NCBI RefSeq assembly: GCF_030504645.1
Contig: NZ_JAUKWQ010000001.1
Location: forward strand, 62,001-126,000
Direction of reading: 5' to 3'
Length of the DNA stretch: 64,000 nt
Source: Rhizobium oryzicola
Lineage (GTDB): Bacteria > Pseudomonadota > Alphaproteobacteria > Rhizobiales > Rhizobiaceae
Shown: positions 34,543 through 44,828 of the stretch, piece by piece
Layout of the letters: each line of letters starts with the position of its first letter
Position numbering within the stretch: position 1 is the first letter of the stretch
The notes under the pieces: generated by a model
Seen by the model: the letters and a program-made list of their open reading frames with translations, nothing else
Told to the model about the DNA's origin: nothing
The model's database searches: none
Made by a program: the position numbers and the translations under genes

Positions 34543-37371
34543 TTAAAGCGTACGGGTAACGTGTTCCACGCGGAAGCATTCGATCGTGTCGCCGGCGCGG
34601 ATGTCTTCGTAGTTTTCGAAGGCCATGCCGCATTCCTGACCCATCGGCACTTCCGCAACTTCGTCCTTGAAGCGCTTGAGCGTCTTGAGCTTGCCTTCGT
34701 GAATGACCACGTTGTCGCGCACCAGGCGCACGCCTGCACCACGTTCCACCTTCCCTTCGACGACACGGCAACCTGCGACCTTGCCGACCTTCGTGATGTT
34801 GAACACCTCGAGGATTTCGGCATTGCCGAGGAAGGTTTCGCGACGTTCCGGCGACAGCAGACCCGACATCGCTGCCTTCACGTCATCCACCAGATCGTAG
34901 ATGATGTTGTAGTAGCGGATTTCGATGCCGGCACGCTCGGAAGCAGTGCGAGCCTGCGCATTGGCGCGAACGTTGAAGCCGATGATGGCGGCGTTCGAGG
35001 CTTCGGCCAGCGAGATATCCGATTCCGTGATGGCACCGGCGCCCGAATGGACGATGCGGGCCCGTACTTCGTCGGTACCGAGCTTGTCGAGCGCTGCCAC
35101 GATCGCTTCGACAGAACCCTGCACGTCGGCCTTGATGACCAGCGGGAATTCCTTGAAGCCCGTATCCTGCAGCTTGCTCATCATCTGTTCCAGCGAACCG
35201 CGCTGACCCGACTGGCGGGCAGCGGCCTTGTCGCGGGCCAGACGCTGGCGATACTCGGAGATCTCGCGAGCACGGCTTTCGTTTTCGACCACGGCGAACT
35301 TGTCACCGGCAGCAGGCGTGCCCGACAGGCCGAGGATCTCGACCGGCATGGCAGGACCCGCTTCCTTGACGTGCTCGCCCTTGTCGTTGACCAGTGCACG
35401 CACGCGGCCCCACTGATCGCCTGCCACGATGATCTGGCCAGGACGCAACGTACCCTTCTGGATCAGCACGGTGGCAACCGCACCACGACCACGGTCGAGC
35501 TGCGCTTCGATGACAGTGCCTTCGGCGGTACGCGTCGGGTCTGCCTTCAGGTCGAGAACTTCTGCCTGCAGAAGGATAGCTTCCAGAAGCTTGTCAAGGT
35601 TGAGCCTGTTCTTGGCAGACACTTCGACGTCAAGGACTTCACCGCCCATGGATTCGACGAAGACTTCGTGCTGCAGAAGCTGCTGGCGAACCTTCTCCGG
35701 GTTTGCCTCATGCTTGTCGATCTTGTTGATCGCCACGATGATCGGCACGTTGGCCGCCTTGGCGTGGTTGATCGATTCGATCGTCTGCGGCATCACGCTG
35801 TCATCAGCAGCCACGACCAGAACGGCAATATCCGTCGCCTGCGCGCCACGGGCACGCATCGCAGTAAACGCAGCGTGGCCGGGAGTGTCGATGAAGGTGA
35901 TCTTCTGGCCGTTCTGCTCGACCTGATAGGCACCGATATGCTGGGTGATGCCACCGGCTTCGCCCGATACGACCGAGGTCTTGCGAATGGCGTCGAGCAG
36001 CGAGGTCTTGCCGTGGTCCACGTGACCCATGATCGTGACAACAGGCGGACGCGATACCATTTCACCGGCATCGTCAGCCACGTTGAAGATACCTTCTTCA
36101 ACGTCAGACTCCGATACGCGCTTCACGGTATGACCGAATTCAGTCGCGATAAGTTCAGCAAGGTCGGCGTCGATGACGTCGCCCGGCTTCATCATCTGCC
36201 CTTCCTTCATCAGGTACTTGATGACATCGACGGCGCGTTCAGACATGCGCTGCGACAGTTCCTGAATGGTGATGGTTTCAGGCAGGATCACCTCGCGCAT
36301 AACCTTTTCGCGGGTTTCCTGCATCTGACTGCGGCGGAACTTCTCCTGACGGCGGCGCATGGCCGACAGCGAGCGTCCGCGCGCATTGCCGTCGTCATCC
36401 ACGTCAGCCGTTGTTACCGTCAGCTTGCCACGGCGGCGATCGTCTTCCTTCGGACGGGCAGGAACCTTGGCGGGCGCAGGCACGGGTGCCTTGCCACGAA
36501 CCGGGGCGCCACGCGCTGGACCGCGATCGTCATCCTCGTCGTCGGACGCCTTGCGGCCACGAACGGGCATCGCGGGCGCTGCCGGTGCCGGCTGCGGCGC
36601 GGGACGGTTCGGCTGAGGACGGCCATCGTTGAAACGCTGGCCAGCCGGTGCTGCAGGGCGGGCGGCAGCGGGTGCGGCGGGACGCGATGCCGGTGCTTCG
36701 GCAATTGGCTGTGCAGGCGCTACCGCTTCTGCTGCTTCCGACTTCGGCGCGGCAGCTTCTGCAGCGGCGGCAGCCTTGGCTTCGGCGGCGCGGCGTTCGT
36801 CTTCCGCACGCTGTTCTGCAGCGCGGCGCTCGTCCTCGATGCGACGGCGTGCTTCATCTTCGGCACGCTGCTTGGCTTCGGCTGCATCACGCGCCTGGGC
36901 TTCCATCAGCGCGCGACGGCGTGCATCCATCTCGTTCGCAGACAGATCATGCAGAACGGCACCGCGTGGACGATCCTGCTGACGGTTCTGATAGTTGTTC
37001 GACTGCTGCGGACGGTGGCCCTGCTGGTTGTTCTGCTGCGGGCGATTGTTTCCCTGCGGAGCCGGCTGGTGAATGCGCGGAGCAGGAGCAGGCGCCGATG
37101 CCGAAGCAGGAGCGGCGGCTGGTGTTGGGCGTGGCTGGGCTGCCGGCTGGGCGGCCTCAACAGGGCGCGGTGCAGGTGCTGCCACTGGCGTAATCGGCTT
37201 TTCGTCTTCAGGCCGCATCGGGCGGCGCTTGCGGGTTTCGACCACGACCGCCTTCGTGCGACCGCGACCCATGTCCTGGCGTACGGTACCCTGGCTCATC
37301 CCGGAGGGCTTCAGGGTGAGGGTCTTCTTGCCCGAAACGCTGAGTGTCTTGTCGTCTTTACTGTCGGTCAT
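34543..37371 (-). CDS. infB: translation initiation factor IF-2
   Basis: GTPase that positions initiator tRNA on the 30S subunit. The ATG at 37371 (AGGAACGGA upstream) gives 942 residues. The N-terminal half (about 1-330) is a Pro/Ala/Gln and then charged helical extension typical of alphaproteobacteria. The G domain starts near residue 446 with [14 protein letters not shown], followed by DTPGHAAF and [10 protein letters not shown]. Domains II-IV complete the C-terminus. Last gene of rimP-nusA-ylxR-infB with its own terminator. Oddity: rbfA does not follow; the new downstream neighbour is exbB. The opposite strand carries a 968-codon empty frame caused by codon bias. Confidence 0.98.
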   Translation of the reverse strand: MTDSKDDKTLSVSGKKTLTLKPSGMSQGTVRQDMGRGRTKAVVVETRKRRPMRPEDEKPITPVAAPAPRPVEAAQPAAQPRPTPAAAPASASAPAPAPRIHQPAPQGNNRPQQNNQQGHRPQQSNNYQNRQQDRPRGAVLHDLSANEMDARRRALMEAQARDAAEAKQRAEDEARRRIEDERRAAEQRAEDERRAAEAKAAAAAEAAAPKSEAAEAVAPAQPIAEAPASRPAAPAAARPAAPAGQRFNDGRPQPNRPAPQPAPAAPAMPVRGRKASDDEDDDRGPARGAPVRGKAPVPAPAKVPARPKEDDRRRGKLTVTTADVDDDGNARGRSLSAMRRRQEKFRRSQMQETREKVMREVILPETITIQELSQRMSERAVDVIKYLMKEGQMMKPGDVIDADLAELIATEFGHTVKRVSESDVEEGIFNVADDAGEMVSRPPVVTIMGHVDHGKTSLLDAIRKTSVVSGEAGGITQHIGAYQVEQNGQKITFIDTPGHAAFTAMRARGAQATDIAVLVVAADDSVMPQTIESINHAKAANVPIIVAINKIDKHEANPEKVRQQLLQHEVFVESMGGEVLDVEVSAKNRLNLDKLLEAILLQAEVLDLKADPTRTAEGTVIEAQLDRGRGAVATVLIQKGTLRPGQIIVAGDQWGRVRALVNDKGEHVKEAGPAMPVEILGLSGTPAAGDKFAVVENESRAREISEYRQRLARDKAAARQSGQRGSLEQMMSKLQDTGFKEFPLVIKADVQGSVEAIVAALDKLGTDEVRARIVHSGAGAITESDISLAEASNAAIIGFNVRANAQARTASERAGIEIRYYNIIYDLVDDVKAAMSGLLSPERRETFLGNAEILEVFNITKVGKVAGCRVVEGKVERGAGVRLVRDNVVIHEGKLKTLKRFKDEVAEVPMGQECGMAFENYEDIRAGDTIECFRVEHVTRTL

Positions 37372-37474
37372 TCCGTTCCTGTTCCTTCCGGCAGGAACAG
37401 ATGGCAACCATCAGATCCTGTCGTTCAATACATCTCATCCATTGCGGTTGCCGGCTTATGCCCTTGACCGCGCG

Positions 37475-38161
37475 TCATGTGTCTGACCGGCCGGCGCCGC
37501 CTTCCGCTCCGGATTGACCGCCATTGCGGTACATTTCGAGCATTGTTGCGCGCTTCACTACACCCTCACCCGCCTGTCCGGCAAGCGCCGCGGCATGGAT
37601 AAAAGCATTCTGACCCATCAGTTCGTCCATTTCGGCCGCGGAAAAGAGCTTGAAGGATGGAATATCCTCGTCTGCATCCGTTCCGAGCCGCCAGGCCTTG
37701 CGGGCCTGGTCAATCTTTCGCACACCGTCTGCCGCCGCATCGACCGCGTGGAAGACGCCTACGGCCTCTCCCGAACGGATCGCAGCATCCACCTTCATGG
37801 CGCCGCTGATGAACTGGCCGGCCTTGCGCGCCATGTTCATCATGCCTGCCACGTCGGCGACCAGAAGACGGTCAACCAGGGCGCCAAGCTCTGGGGAGGC
37901 CTTCACCTCCGCCTTCAGCGCCCGGGCAAAAAGCTTGCGCGCAATGGCCTTTTCGACCAGCGCGCGTTCGGCCTTGATCCAGCAGCCCCGACCCGGCAGG
38001 CGCCGCTTCAGGTCCGGAACGATTGCTCCATCCGGGCCTGCAACGAAACGGATCAGCCGTTCCGGTGAGGTAGCCTCCCGGGTGACGATGCAGGTGCGGT
38101 CGTTCACAACGATCTCTCCGTCATCATCGTCCCGGTCCTCGGCAATTGCCGCGGCCATCAT
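37475..38161 (-). CDS. ylxR: YlxR-like RNA-binding protein (DUF448 plus L7Ae-like domain)
   Basis: 228 residues, a fusion typical of alphaproteobacteria. The N-terminal YlxR domain (about 20-90: DRTCIVTREATSPERLIRFV, PDLKRRLPGRGCWIKAERAL) is followed by an L7Ae/L30e-like domain (about 95-190: VADVAGMMNMARKAGQFISGAMKVDAAI). Probably binds RNA, in the same operon as nusA and infB; E. coli lacks it. Its ATG overlaps the nusA stop by 4 nt (ATGA), so translation is coupled. A 103-nt gap separates it from infB. Confidence 0.92.
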   Translation of the reverse strand: MMAAAIAEDRDDDDGEIVVNDRTCIVTREATSPERLIRFVAGPDGAIVPDLKRRLPGRGCWIKAERALVEKAIARKLFARALKAEVKASPELGALVDRLLVADVAGMMNMARKAGQFISGAMKVDAAIRSGEAVGVFHAVDAAADGVRKIDQARKAWRLGTDADEDIPSFKLFSAAEMDELMGQNAFIHAAALAGQAGEGVVKRATMLEMYRNGGQSGAEGGAGRSDT

Positions 38162-39783
38162 TCCTCGGTGGCGGCTTCCGCCTCCTCCGATTCATCCGAT
38201 GCAGCCTCCAGCGCTGCCTGTTCGCGGGCCAGATCCTCTTCGGTGATCCAGCCAGCCGCCAGGCGCGCCTGAAGGATCATGTTTTCCGCCTCGACGCGCG
38301 ATACGTCGAACTTGGAGAACAGGCCTTCGAACTTCTTCGTTTCGCCGTTCTTGCGCTCGCTCCAGCCGACGAGATCGTCAGCGGCGCAGCCTGCGAAGTC
38401 TTCAATGGTCTTGATGCCGTCTTCACCGAGTGCCACCAGCATCTTGCCGTTCAGGCCGTCGATCTGGCGCAATTCGTCCTGAACACCCAGTTCACGACGC
38501 TTGGCATCCATTTCCGCTTCGATACGGTCCAGATATTCGCGGGCGCGGGTCTGGATTTCGTTTGCGGTATCTTCGTCGAAGCCATCGATTGAGGCAATTT
38601 CGTCGAGATCGACGTAAGCCAGTTCTTCCACCTGGGCAAAGCCTTCCGAGGCCAGAACCTGGCCGACCATTTCGTCCACGTCGAGCGCATCCATGAACAG
38701 GTTCGTACGCTCGTTGAATTCCTTCTGGCGGCGCTCCGATTCCTCGGCTTCCGTCATGATGTCGATGTCCCAGCCGGTCAGCTGAGAAGCCAGGCGCACG
38801 TTCTGGCCGCGACGACCGATGGCAAGCGACAGCTGTTCGTCCGGAACGACCACTTCGATGCGCTCTGCATCTTCGTCCAGAACGACCTTGGCGACTTCCG
38901 CCGGCTGCAGGGCGTTGACGATGAAGGAAGCCGGTTCGGCGGTCCACGGAATGATGTCGATCTTTTCGCCCTGAAGTTCGCCGACAACGGCCTGAACGCG
39001 CGAGCCGCGCATACCGACGCAGGCACCGACCGGGTCGATCGAGCTATCATTCGAGATGACGGCGATCTTGGCGCGCGAACCCGGATCACGGGCAACCGAC
39101 TTGATCTGGATGATGCCGTCGTAAATTTCTGGCACTTCCATGGTGAACAGCTTCACCATGAACTGCGGATGTGTGCGCGACAGGAAGATCTGCGGGCCGC
39201 GCTGCTCGCGACGGACGTCGTAGACATAGGCGCGGACGCGGTCGCCATAGCGCATGTTTTCGCGCGGAATCATCTCGTCGCGGCGGATGATGCCTTCGCC
39301 ACGGCCGAGATCGACGATGACGTTGCCATATTCCACGCGCTTGACCGTGCCGTTGACAATTTCGCCGACGCGATCCTTGAACTCGTCATACTGACGGTCA
39401 CGCTCGGCTTCGCGCACCTTCTGCACGATGACCTGCTTGGCGGACTGGGCGGCAATGCGGCCGAAATCCATCGGCGGCAGGGGATCGGCAATGTAGTCGC
39501 CGATCTTGGCATCCGGGTTGCGGTCGCGTGCCAGAAGCAGCGGGATCTGCGTGCTGTAGTCTTCGGCCTGCTCGACCACCTCAAGAAGACGCTGCAAGCG
39601 GATTTCGCCGGTCTTCGGGTTGATGTCGGCGCGGATATTGCTCTCCGTGCCGTAACGGGAGCGGGCGGCCTTCTGAATAGCATCGGCCATGGCGGCCAGC
39701 ACGATTTCGCGGTCGATGACCTTTTCGCGCGCCACTGCATCTGCGATCTGCAGAAGTTCTAGCCGGTTCGCACTCACTGCCAT
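38158..39783 (-). CDS. nusA: transcription termination/antitermination factor NusA
   Basis: RNA-polymerase-bound elongation factor. The ATG at 39783 (GGAG 9-10 nt upstream) gives 541 residues. Order: N-terminal RNAP-binding domain ([30 protein letters not shown]), S1 domain near residue 130-200, two KH domains ([26 protein letters not shown] and [21 protein letters not shown]), then the C-terminal helix-hairpin-helix acidic repeats. Second gene after rimP. It may regulate its own operon through the leader terminator at about 40.5 kb. Confidence 0.97.
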   Translation of the reverse strand: MAVSANRLELLQIADAVAREKVIDREIVLAAMADAIQKAARSRYGTESNIRADINPKTGEIRLQRLLEVVEQAEDYSTQIPLLLARDRNPDAKIGDYIADPLPPMDFGRIAAQSAKQVIVQKVREAERDRQYDEFKDRVGEIVNGTVKRVEYGNVIVDLGRGEGIIRRDEMIPRENMRYGDRVRAYVYDVRREQRGPQIFLSRTHPQFMVKLFTMEVPEIYDGIIQIKSVARDPGSRAKIAVISNDSSIDPVGACVGMRGSRVQAVVGELQGEKIDIIPWTAEPASFIVNALQPAEVAKVVLDEDAERIEVVVPDEQLSLAIGRRGQNVRLASQLTGWDIDIMTEAEESERRQKEFNERTNLFMDALDVDEMVGQVLASEGFAQVEELAYVDLDEIASIDGFDEDTANEIQTRAREYLDRIEAEMDAKRRELGVQDELRQIDGLNGKMLVALGEDGIKTIEDFAGCAADDLVGWSERKNGETKKFEGLFSKFDVSRVEAENMILQARLAAGWITEEDLAREQAALEAASDESEEAEAATEE

Positions 39784-39848
39784 TGTCGTCGGTCTCCGTG
39801 GATCGATATCCGGGGGCTTATCCTCAAGCACCCGCAAAAACTAACTGA

Positions 39849-40439
39849 TTACTCGTCGTCTGATTCGTCGTTCTGGTTGGCGGCCTCGGCCTTTGCCAAC
39901 TTGTCCGCACGCAGTGCGTCGCGGATCAGATCGTCGGTCAGAATAAGTTTCGCCTCGGACAGAGCCGAGTACGGAATGGTCACACGCGGCTCCTCGCCGT
40001 AGGCAACCTGGTCGCGCTCCAGCGTGAAGCCCTCGTCATTGGCCTCCGTGATCTTGCCGCGAAAACGCTTGCGGTTATCCAGGAGAACCGAGGTCTCGCA
40101 TTTCACGAGATGCCCGCTCCAGCGAGCGAAATCGGATTTGCGCACCATGGGGCGATCGATGCCCGGCGACGACACTTCCAGATGATACGCCTTATCGACG
40201 GGATCTTCCACATCCAGAACCGGAGAAATCGCCATGGAAACCGCTTCGCAGTCCTCCACGGTCATGGTTCCGTCGTTGCGCTCGCACATGATCTGAAGGG
40301 TGAGCCCGTTCTGATTCAGGAGCCGGACCCGCACGAGGCGAAAATCCATCGCGTCGAGTGTAGGCTCGATGATTTCAGCGATCCTGAGATCGAGGCCGGT
40401 CTCGACAATGAGACGCGGCTCTTTTAGGCTTTCCTGCAT
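39849..40439 (-). CDS. rimP: ribosome maturation factor RimP
   Basis: 30S assembly factor. The ATG at 40439 gives 196 residues; the frame is open 30 codons further, but those codons lie over the leader. Family features: the [11 protein letters not shown] strand, [32 protein letters not shown] near residue 50, [26 protein letters not shown] near 85. The C-terminal tail is acidic and Asn-rich, longer than in E. coli. First gene of rimP-nusA-ylxR-infB. Confidence 0.95.
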   Translation of the reverse strand: MQESLKEPRLIVETGLDLRIAEIIEPTLDAMDFRLVRVRLLNQNGLTLQIMCERNDGTMTVEDCEAVSMAISPVLDVEDPVDKAYHLEVSSPGIDRPMVRKSDFARWSGHLVKCETSVLLDNRKRFRGKITEANDEGFTLERDQVAYGEEPRVTIPYSALSEAKLILTDDLIRDALRADKLAKAEAANQNDESDDE

Positions 40440-40500
40440 ATGGTCTTCCGGCGCTGTTCGCACAAGGGGCGAGAAACTTAGCTTGCCATGACCGCCTAAC

Positions 40501-40532
40501 AAAAAAGAGCGGGTCCGTTCCGGGCCCACTCT
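40501..40532 (-). terminator. leader terminator/attenuator ahead of rimP-nusA
   Basis: On the minus strand an imperfect hairpin (AGAGTGGGCCCGG / GGACCCGCTCT-like, one mismatch and one GU pair) is followed directly by six T. It lies about 60 nt before the rimP ATG and about 20 nt after the predicted transcription start, with no gene upstream for it to terminate. It therefore looks like an attenuator of the nusA operon. Confidence 0.7.
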
Positions 40533-40559
40533 TCATCTGACGATCAAGAATTTAGGTTT

Positions 40560-40588
40560 CATATACTCTTGAATGCCCGGCATTGCAA
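40560..40588 (-). promoter_or_regulatory. predicted promoter of rimP-nusA-ylxR-infB
   Basis: On the minus strand TTGCAA (40583-40588) and TATATG (40560-40565) are separated by 17 nt. Predicted start is near 40552, so the first transcribed bases run straight into the leader hairpin. Confidence 0.6.
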
Positions 40589-40693
40589 GGGCAGGGGCCA
40601 AGAGCGTGCTGCGTGCGATTTTGGCTTGCCCATGCGCTCATAGGAACTAGGTTAGGCGGAACACGACTCAAAAACAAAACCAAGAGGTTGCAC

Positions 40694-42325
40694 GTGCCCA
40701 CGCGAATCTCGCCTCTGGCGCCTTTCGCGCACCAGACCTTTCGCACCATCTGGATCGCCAGCATTGCATCGAACTTCGGCGGATTGATCCAGGCGGTCGG
40801 TGCGGCGTGGATGATGACGGCGATTTCCGACTCGGAAAACATGGTGGCGCTGGTCCAGGCTTCAACCGCTCTGCCCATCATGCTGTTCTCGCTGGTATCG
40901 GGGGCTCTCGCCGACAATTATAATCGCCGCAGCATCACGCTGACCGCGCAGGTCTTCATGCTCGCTGTCTCCATCCTGCTAACGATCTTCGCCTATTTCG
41001 GCTGGCTGTCGCCCTGGCTGCTGCTCACCTTCACCTTTCTGATCGGCTGCGGCACGGCGCTCAACAACCCCTCCTGGCAGGCCTCGGTGGGTGATATCGT
41101 GCCGCGCGAAGTGCTACCCGCGGCGGTGACCTTGAACAGCGTTGGCTTCAACATCACGCGAAGCCTGGGGCCCGCGCTTGGTGGCGCCATCGTTGCAGCG
41201 CTCGGTGCTGCTGCTGCCTTCGCCACCAATGCGCTGAGCTATTTCCCGCTGCTCTACGCCCTGTTTCGCTGGCAACCGGATGTGCCTGTCAGCACGCTAC
41301 CCCGCGAGACCCTGGGCCGCGCGCTCTCTGCCGGCTTCGGCTACGTGGCGATGTCACCGAAGCTCATCAAGGTGCTGTTTCGTTCGGCTCTGTTCGGCAT
41401 TGCCGCCAGCGCCATCCTCGCGCTTCTGCCGCTTGTCGCGCGCGATCTGGTTTCCGGCGGACCACTGACCTACGGTTTGATGCTGGGAGCCTTCGGTGTC
41501 GGCGCCATCGGCGGGGCGCTTTTGAATGCGCGGCTGCGCGAGCTATTCTCCAGCGAGATGATCGTGCGCCTGTCCTTCACCGGCTTCGCGGTCAGTGCCG
41601 TCGTGACATCCTTGAGCACGAACACCTGGCTCACCTGTGCGGTCCTGCTCATTCCCGGCGCCTGCTGGGTGCTGGCGCTCTCGCTCTTCAACACCACGGT
41701 GCAGCTCTCCACCCCGCGCTGGGTCGTCGGACGGGCTCTCTCCTTCTACCAGACGGCTGCTTTTGGCGGCATTGCCGCCGGCAGCTGGATCTGGGGTTCT
41801 CTGGCGGAAGATTACGGCGTTGGGACCTCGCTGATGCTGGCAAGCCTTGCCATGGTATTCGGCGCAGCCGTCGGCTGGAAATTCGCGCTTCCCTCGCTGG
41901 AGACGCTGAACCTCGATCCCGCCGGCACCTTCCGCGAGCCGTCCCTCCGGCTCGACCTGCAGCCGCGCAGCGGGCCGATTGTGCTTCTGATCGACTATAC
42001 GATCCGCGAGGAGAATGTGCCTGAATTTCTGGAACTGATGCAGGAACGGCGGCGCATCCGCATTCGCGATGGCGCTCGCCAATGGGCGCTGCTGCGTGAT
42101 CTGGAAAACCCTGATATCTGGACCGAAACCTATCACACAGCCACCTGGGCGGATTATGTGCGCCATAACCAGCGTCGCACCCAGGCGGACTCGGAAGTTT
42201 GGGCACGAATCCGTGCGCTGCATGCGGGGCCGGAGGGTCCCCGCGTTCATCGCATGATCGAGCGGCAAGCTATCCCGCCGCGCGACGACGTGTTTCACAA
42301 GACCGCACTAGATATCCACCATTGA
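40694..42325 (+). CDS. MFS transporter (MFS_3/EntS-like) with C-terminal ABM-like domain
   Basis: About 543 residues from GTG 40694, which has AGAGG 7 nt upstream; longer frames begin at 40583 without support. Twelve hydrophobic segments cover about residues 20-410, with ASTALPIMLFSLVSGALADNYNRR (MFS A-like motif) near 55 and GDIVPREVLPAAVTLNSVGFNITRSLGPA near 135. The last 140 residues are soluble (IDYTIREENVPEFLELMQERRRIRIRDGA, TYHTATWADYVRHNQRRTQAD) and look like the dimeric alpha/beta ABM-type fold found at the end of many MFS_3 proteins. Substrate unknown. A GNAT gene follows 8 nt later. Confidence 0.85.
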   Translation: MPTRISPLAPFAHQTFRTIWIASIASNFGGLIQAVGAAWMMTAISDSENMVALVQASTALPIMLFSLVSGALADNYNRRSITLTAQVFMLAVSILLTIFAYFGWLSPWLLLTFTFLIGCGTALNNPSWQASVGDIVPREVLPAAVTLNSVGFNITRSLGPALGGAIVAALGAAAAFATNALSYFPLLYALFRWQPDVPVSTLPRETLGRALSAGFGYVAMSPKLIKVLFRSALFGIAASAILALLPLVARDLVSGGPLTYGLMLGAFGVGAIGGALLNARLRELFSSEMIVRLSFTGFAVSAVVTSLSTNTWLTCAVLLIPGACWVLALSLFNTTVQLSTPRWVVGRALSFYQTAAFGGIAAGSWIWGSLAEDYGVGTSLMLASLAMVFGAAVGWKFALPSLETLNLDPAGTFREPSLRLDLQPRSGPIVLLIDYTIREENVPEFLELMQERRRIRIRDGARQWALLRDLENPDIWTETYHTATWADYVRHNQRRTQADSEVWARIRALHAGPEGPRVHRMIERQAIPPRDDVFHKTALDIHH

Positions 42326-42333
42326 GGCTTGCC

Positions 42334-42789
42334 ATGGCTGAGTTTCGCAAGGCAACCGCTTCCGATCTGCCTGCCATCATTGCCATGCTGGCTGACGATG
42401 CGCTGGGGCTGACGCGCGAGGTGATCTCCGATCCTGTCGATCGCCGTTATGTGGAGGCCTTCGAGGCAATTGAACGGGATCCGAACCAGTGGCTGGCCGT
42501 TGCGGTGGACGATGAGGATGCGGTGATCGGCTGCCTGCAGCTGAGCTTCATCCCCGGCCTGTCGCGGCTGGGCTTGTGGCGTGGCCAGATCGAAAGCGTG
42601 CGTATTGCCAGCAGCCAGCGCGGCAGCGGTCTGGGTGGGGAGATGATCCGCTGGGCGATCGAGCAATGTCGCGCCCGCGGCTGCGGCCTTGTACAACTGA
42701 CCTCCGACAAGCGCCGCGAGGATGCCCTTCGGTTCTACGAAAAGCTCGGCTTCGAAGCGACGCATGAGGGGTTCAAACTAACCTTTTGA
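42334..42789 (+). CDS. GNAT family N-acetyltransferase
   Basis: 151-residue acetyl-CoA-dependent acetyltransferase. The ATG at 42334 is 8 nt after the MFS stop, suggesting co-transcription. The CoA pyrophosphate loop is SSQRGSGLGGEMIRWAIEQ near residue 92-108, followed by GCGLVQLTSDKRREDALRFYEKLGFEATHEGFKL, the usual motif-B end. Acetyl acceptor unknown. Convergent with the lytic transglycosylase gene (stop 4 nt away). Confidence 0.9.
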   Translation: MAEFRKATASDLPAIIAMLADDALGLTREVISDPVDRRYVEAFEAIERDPNQWLAVAVDDEDAVIGCLQLSFIPGLSRLGLWRGQIESVRIASSQRGSGLGGEMIRWAIEQCRARGCGLVQLTSDKRREDALRFYEKLGFEATHEGFKLTF

Positions 42790-42792
42790 GGA

Positions 42793-44148
42793 TCAGCGAA
42801 GCTTGGTCTTCAGGCTCTCATCCGGGAAGCAGGTGGGTGCAATAGCGTTCTTGGCCTGCCAGTCGCCGAGCGACCTGCGTGTCTTGAAGCCTGCCAAACC
42901 ATCCGCATTACCAATGTCGTAGCCCTTGGCCTGCAGGGCTTTCTGCATAGCCAGCACATCTGAGCGCAGCATATGCCCGACATTGCCCCAGGGCGCCTGG
43001 AAGGCGCCGCCACCATGGGCGATGCGATCGGCCAGATTGCCGATGAAGAGGGCATAGAGATCTGAATTGTTGTATTCTTTGATGACGTAGAAATTCGGCG
43101 TCACGATGAATTCCGGCCCATGCCGGCCGGCCGGCACCATCATCATCCCGTCTGCACTTGTCTCTGCTGAGGGAAAGGCCTTGCCGCCAATCCTGCTGAT
43201 GCCGAGCTTTGACCAAGCTGATATGGGTTTTGCCAGATCCGGCCCTTCCTGTGCGCAGGATACTTTGGCCGGAATTTCCACCTCGAACCCCCAGTCGCGG
43301 CCGCGCTGCCAACCGCGCAGCGCCAGGTAATGCGCAATCGAGGCCAACGTATCCGGCACGGAATTCCAGATGTCTGCCCGCCCGTCGCCATCGAAATCGA
43401 CGGCATATTTGGTATAGCTGGAGGGCATGAATTGCGGCTGGCCGAGCGCGCCCGCCCAGGAGCCCATAATCCGGTCCGGCGTGACGTCGCCATGCTCGAT
43501 GATCCTCAGCGCGTCGATCAGCTCTTTGCGAAACATATCCTTGCGGGTGGACATGAAGGCCTTGGTGGCGAGAACGCTGAGCGCCGAATAGGGCAGCTTC
43601 GCCTTTCCATAGCCGGATTCGCGGCCCCAGACGGCAAGCACGATCTCGCCCGGCACGCCATAGGTCTGCTCGATCTTCTTCAGCGTGCTGGCGTAGTTCG
43701 CGGCAAGCGAGCGGCCCGTCGTTGCCAGCATCTGGAGACGCTGCTCGGAGAAGTAGGCGCCCGGTGAGGCAAATTCTGCCTGGCTCTGGTCCCGCTGTTT
43801 CGGTGGTGTCGTGCCCGGCGGCACCAGGTCCGGCAAGTCCCAGTAGAGCTTCACATCGCCGAAGGCCGTGTCGATGGTGCGCGCGGATATGCCAGCCTTT
43901 CTGGCTTCGGGGATGATTTCGCTTTTGATCCAGCCGCGGAACTGCGCTTCGACCTCGGACTTGGAGGGAGCGGCATGGGCGGGGAGGGGGAGTGCTGCGA
44001 TAACCAGTGTTGCGAGAAGGCGAGTGAAGAGTGCTGCGTTCTCCCACCTCCCCCTCAAGGGGAGGTAGGGGTGCCCCAACGGCTGTCGCCAGATTGGAAT
44101 TATAGCCTTTAACCAGAAGGAGGTGAGCGCCCGCACGAAGTCATTCAT
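42793..44148 (-). CDS. lytic murein transglycosylase (MltB family) with C-terminal peptidoglycan-binding domain
   Basis: 451 residues from ATG 44148 (GGAG 7 nt upstream). It cleaves glycan strands to 1,6-anhydromuropeptides. The signal peptide core is LLATLVIAALPLPAHA, but it is preceded by about 40 unusual residues, part of which come from a palindromic repeat (44046-44066) read in frame. The catalytic domain includes ESGYGKAKLPYSALSVLATKAF (catalytic Glu near 165), SWAGALGQPQFMPSSYTKYAVDFDGDGRADIW and DTLASIAHYLALRGWQRG. A peptidoglycan-binding domain ends the protein (MQKALQAKGYDIGNADGLAG). It begins 18 nt after recR. Confidence 0.9.
   Translation of the reverse strand: MNDFVRALTSFWLKAIIPIWRQPLGHPYLPLRGRWENAALFTRLLATLVIAALPLPAHAAPSKSEVEAQFRGWIKSEIIPEARKAGISARTIDTAFGDVKLYWDLPDLVPPGTTPPKQRDQSQAEFASPGAYFSEQRLQMLATTGRSLAANYASTLKKIEQTYGVPGEIVLAVWGRESGYGKAKLPYSALSVLATKAFMSTRKDMFRKELIDALRIIEHGDVTPDRIMGSWAGALGQPQFMPSSYTKYAVDFDGDGRADIWNSVPDTLASIAHYLALRGWQRGRDWGFEVEIPAKVSCAQEGPDLAKPISAWSKLGISRIGGKAFPSAETSADGMMMVPAGRHGPEFIVTPNFYVIKEYNNSDLYALFIGNLADRIAHGGGAFQAPWGNVGHMLRSDVLAMQKALQAKGYDIGNADGLAGFKTRRSLGDWQAKNAIAPTCFPDESLKTKLR
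44046..44066. repeat. palindromic intergenic-type repeat inside the transglycosylase 5' end
   Basis: ACCTCCCC-CTCAA-GGGGAGGT is a perfect 8-bp stem with a 5-nt loop, flanked by further C/G-runs. It resembles dispersed rhizobial palindromic elements normally seen between genes, but here it is translated as PYLPLRGRW ahead of the signal peptide. Only one copy is seen in this window. Confidence 0.5.
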
Positions 44149-44165
44149 AGTCGCTCTCCATCCCC

Positions 44166-44771
44166 TCAAATCACTGTCCGCGCCCGAAGTGCCGCCGTCA
44201 GCGTGCCCTCGTCGAGATAATCCAGTTCGCCACCAACGGGCACGCCATGGGCCAGGCGGGTGATCTTGACCGGCAGTTCCGTCAGCCGGTCGGTGATATA
44301 GTGCGCGGTGGCCTGTCCTTCGACGGTCGCGTTGACCGCCAGGATGATTTCGCGAATGCCGCCTTCGCTCACCCGGTCGATCAGGCCCTTGATGTTGAGG
44401 TCATCGGGGCCGACACCGTCCAGCGGCGACAGCGTCCCGCCCAGCACGTGATAGGCGGCGTTCATGGCGCCGGCCCGCTCCAGCGCCCAGAGATCGGAGA
44501 CGTCTTCCACCACGATGATGACGGACTGGTCGCGCCGGTCATCGGTGCAAACGGTGCAGGGGTCGATGGTATCGACATTGCCGCAGCGCGAGCAGACCTT
44601 CACCTTGTCATAGGCTTCGCCTAGCGCATGGGAAAGCGGCCCCATCAGCTGTTCGCGCTTCTTGATGAGATGCAGCGCCGCTCGCCGGGCGGAGCGGGGG
44701 CCGAGCCCCGGCACCTTTGCAAGCAGCTGGATGAGTTTTTCGATTTCAGGACCGGTGACGCGTTTTGCCAT
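44166..44771 (-). CDS. recR: recombination mediator protein RecR
   Basis: 201-residue RecFOR-pathway protein that helps load RecA on gapped DNA. N-terminal HhH ([20 protein letters not shown]), C4 zinc finger with Cys60, Cys63, Cys72 and Cys75 ([16 protein letters not shown]), Toprim domain ([16 protein letters not shown]) and the Walker-like C-terminal part ([14 protein letters not shown]). Normally linked to dnaX-ybaB, which lie just upstream here with a MOSC gene on the other strand in between. Confidence 0.97.
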   Translation of the reverse strand: MAKRVTGPEIEKLIQLLAKVPGLGPRSARRAALHLIKKREQLMGPLSHALGEAYDKVKVCSRCGNVDTIDPCTVCTDDRRDQSVIIVVEDVSDLWALERAGAMNAAYHVLGGTLSPLDGVGPDDLNIKGLIDRVSEGGIREIILAVNATVEGQATAHYITDRLTELPVKITRLAHGVPVGGELDYLDEGTLTAALRARTVI

Positions 44772-44828
44772 GCGCCGCTTTTAGACGATATGCTGCGCAA
44801 ACGGAATCATGAGTTTGAGGCATCCCGC

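Noticed and set aside
34347..34823. N-terminal extension of exbB over the end of infB
   Set aside because: The extension is out of frame with infB, crosses its terminator, and ExbB has a good start at 34346.
34561..37467. 968-codon open frame opposite infB
   Set aside because: It mirrors infB codon bias, has no ribosome binding site or domain, and its residues are an irregular His/Arg/Phe mixture.
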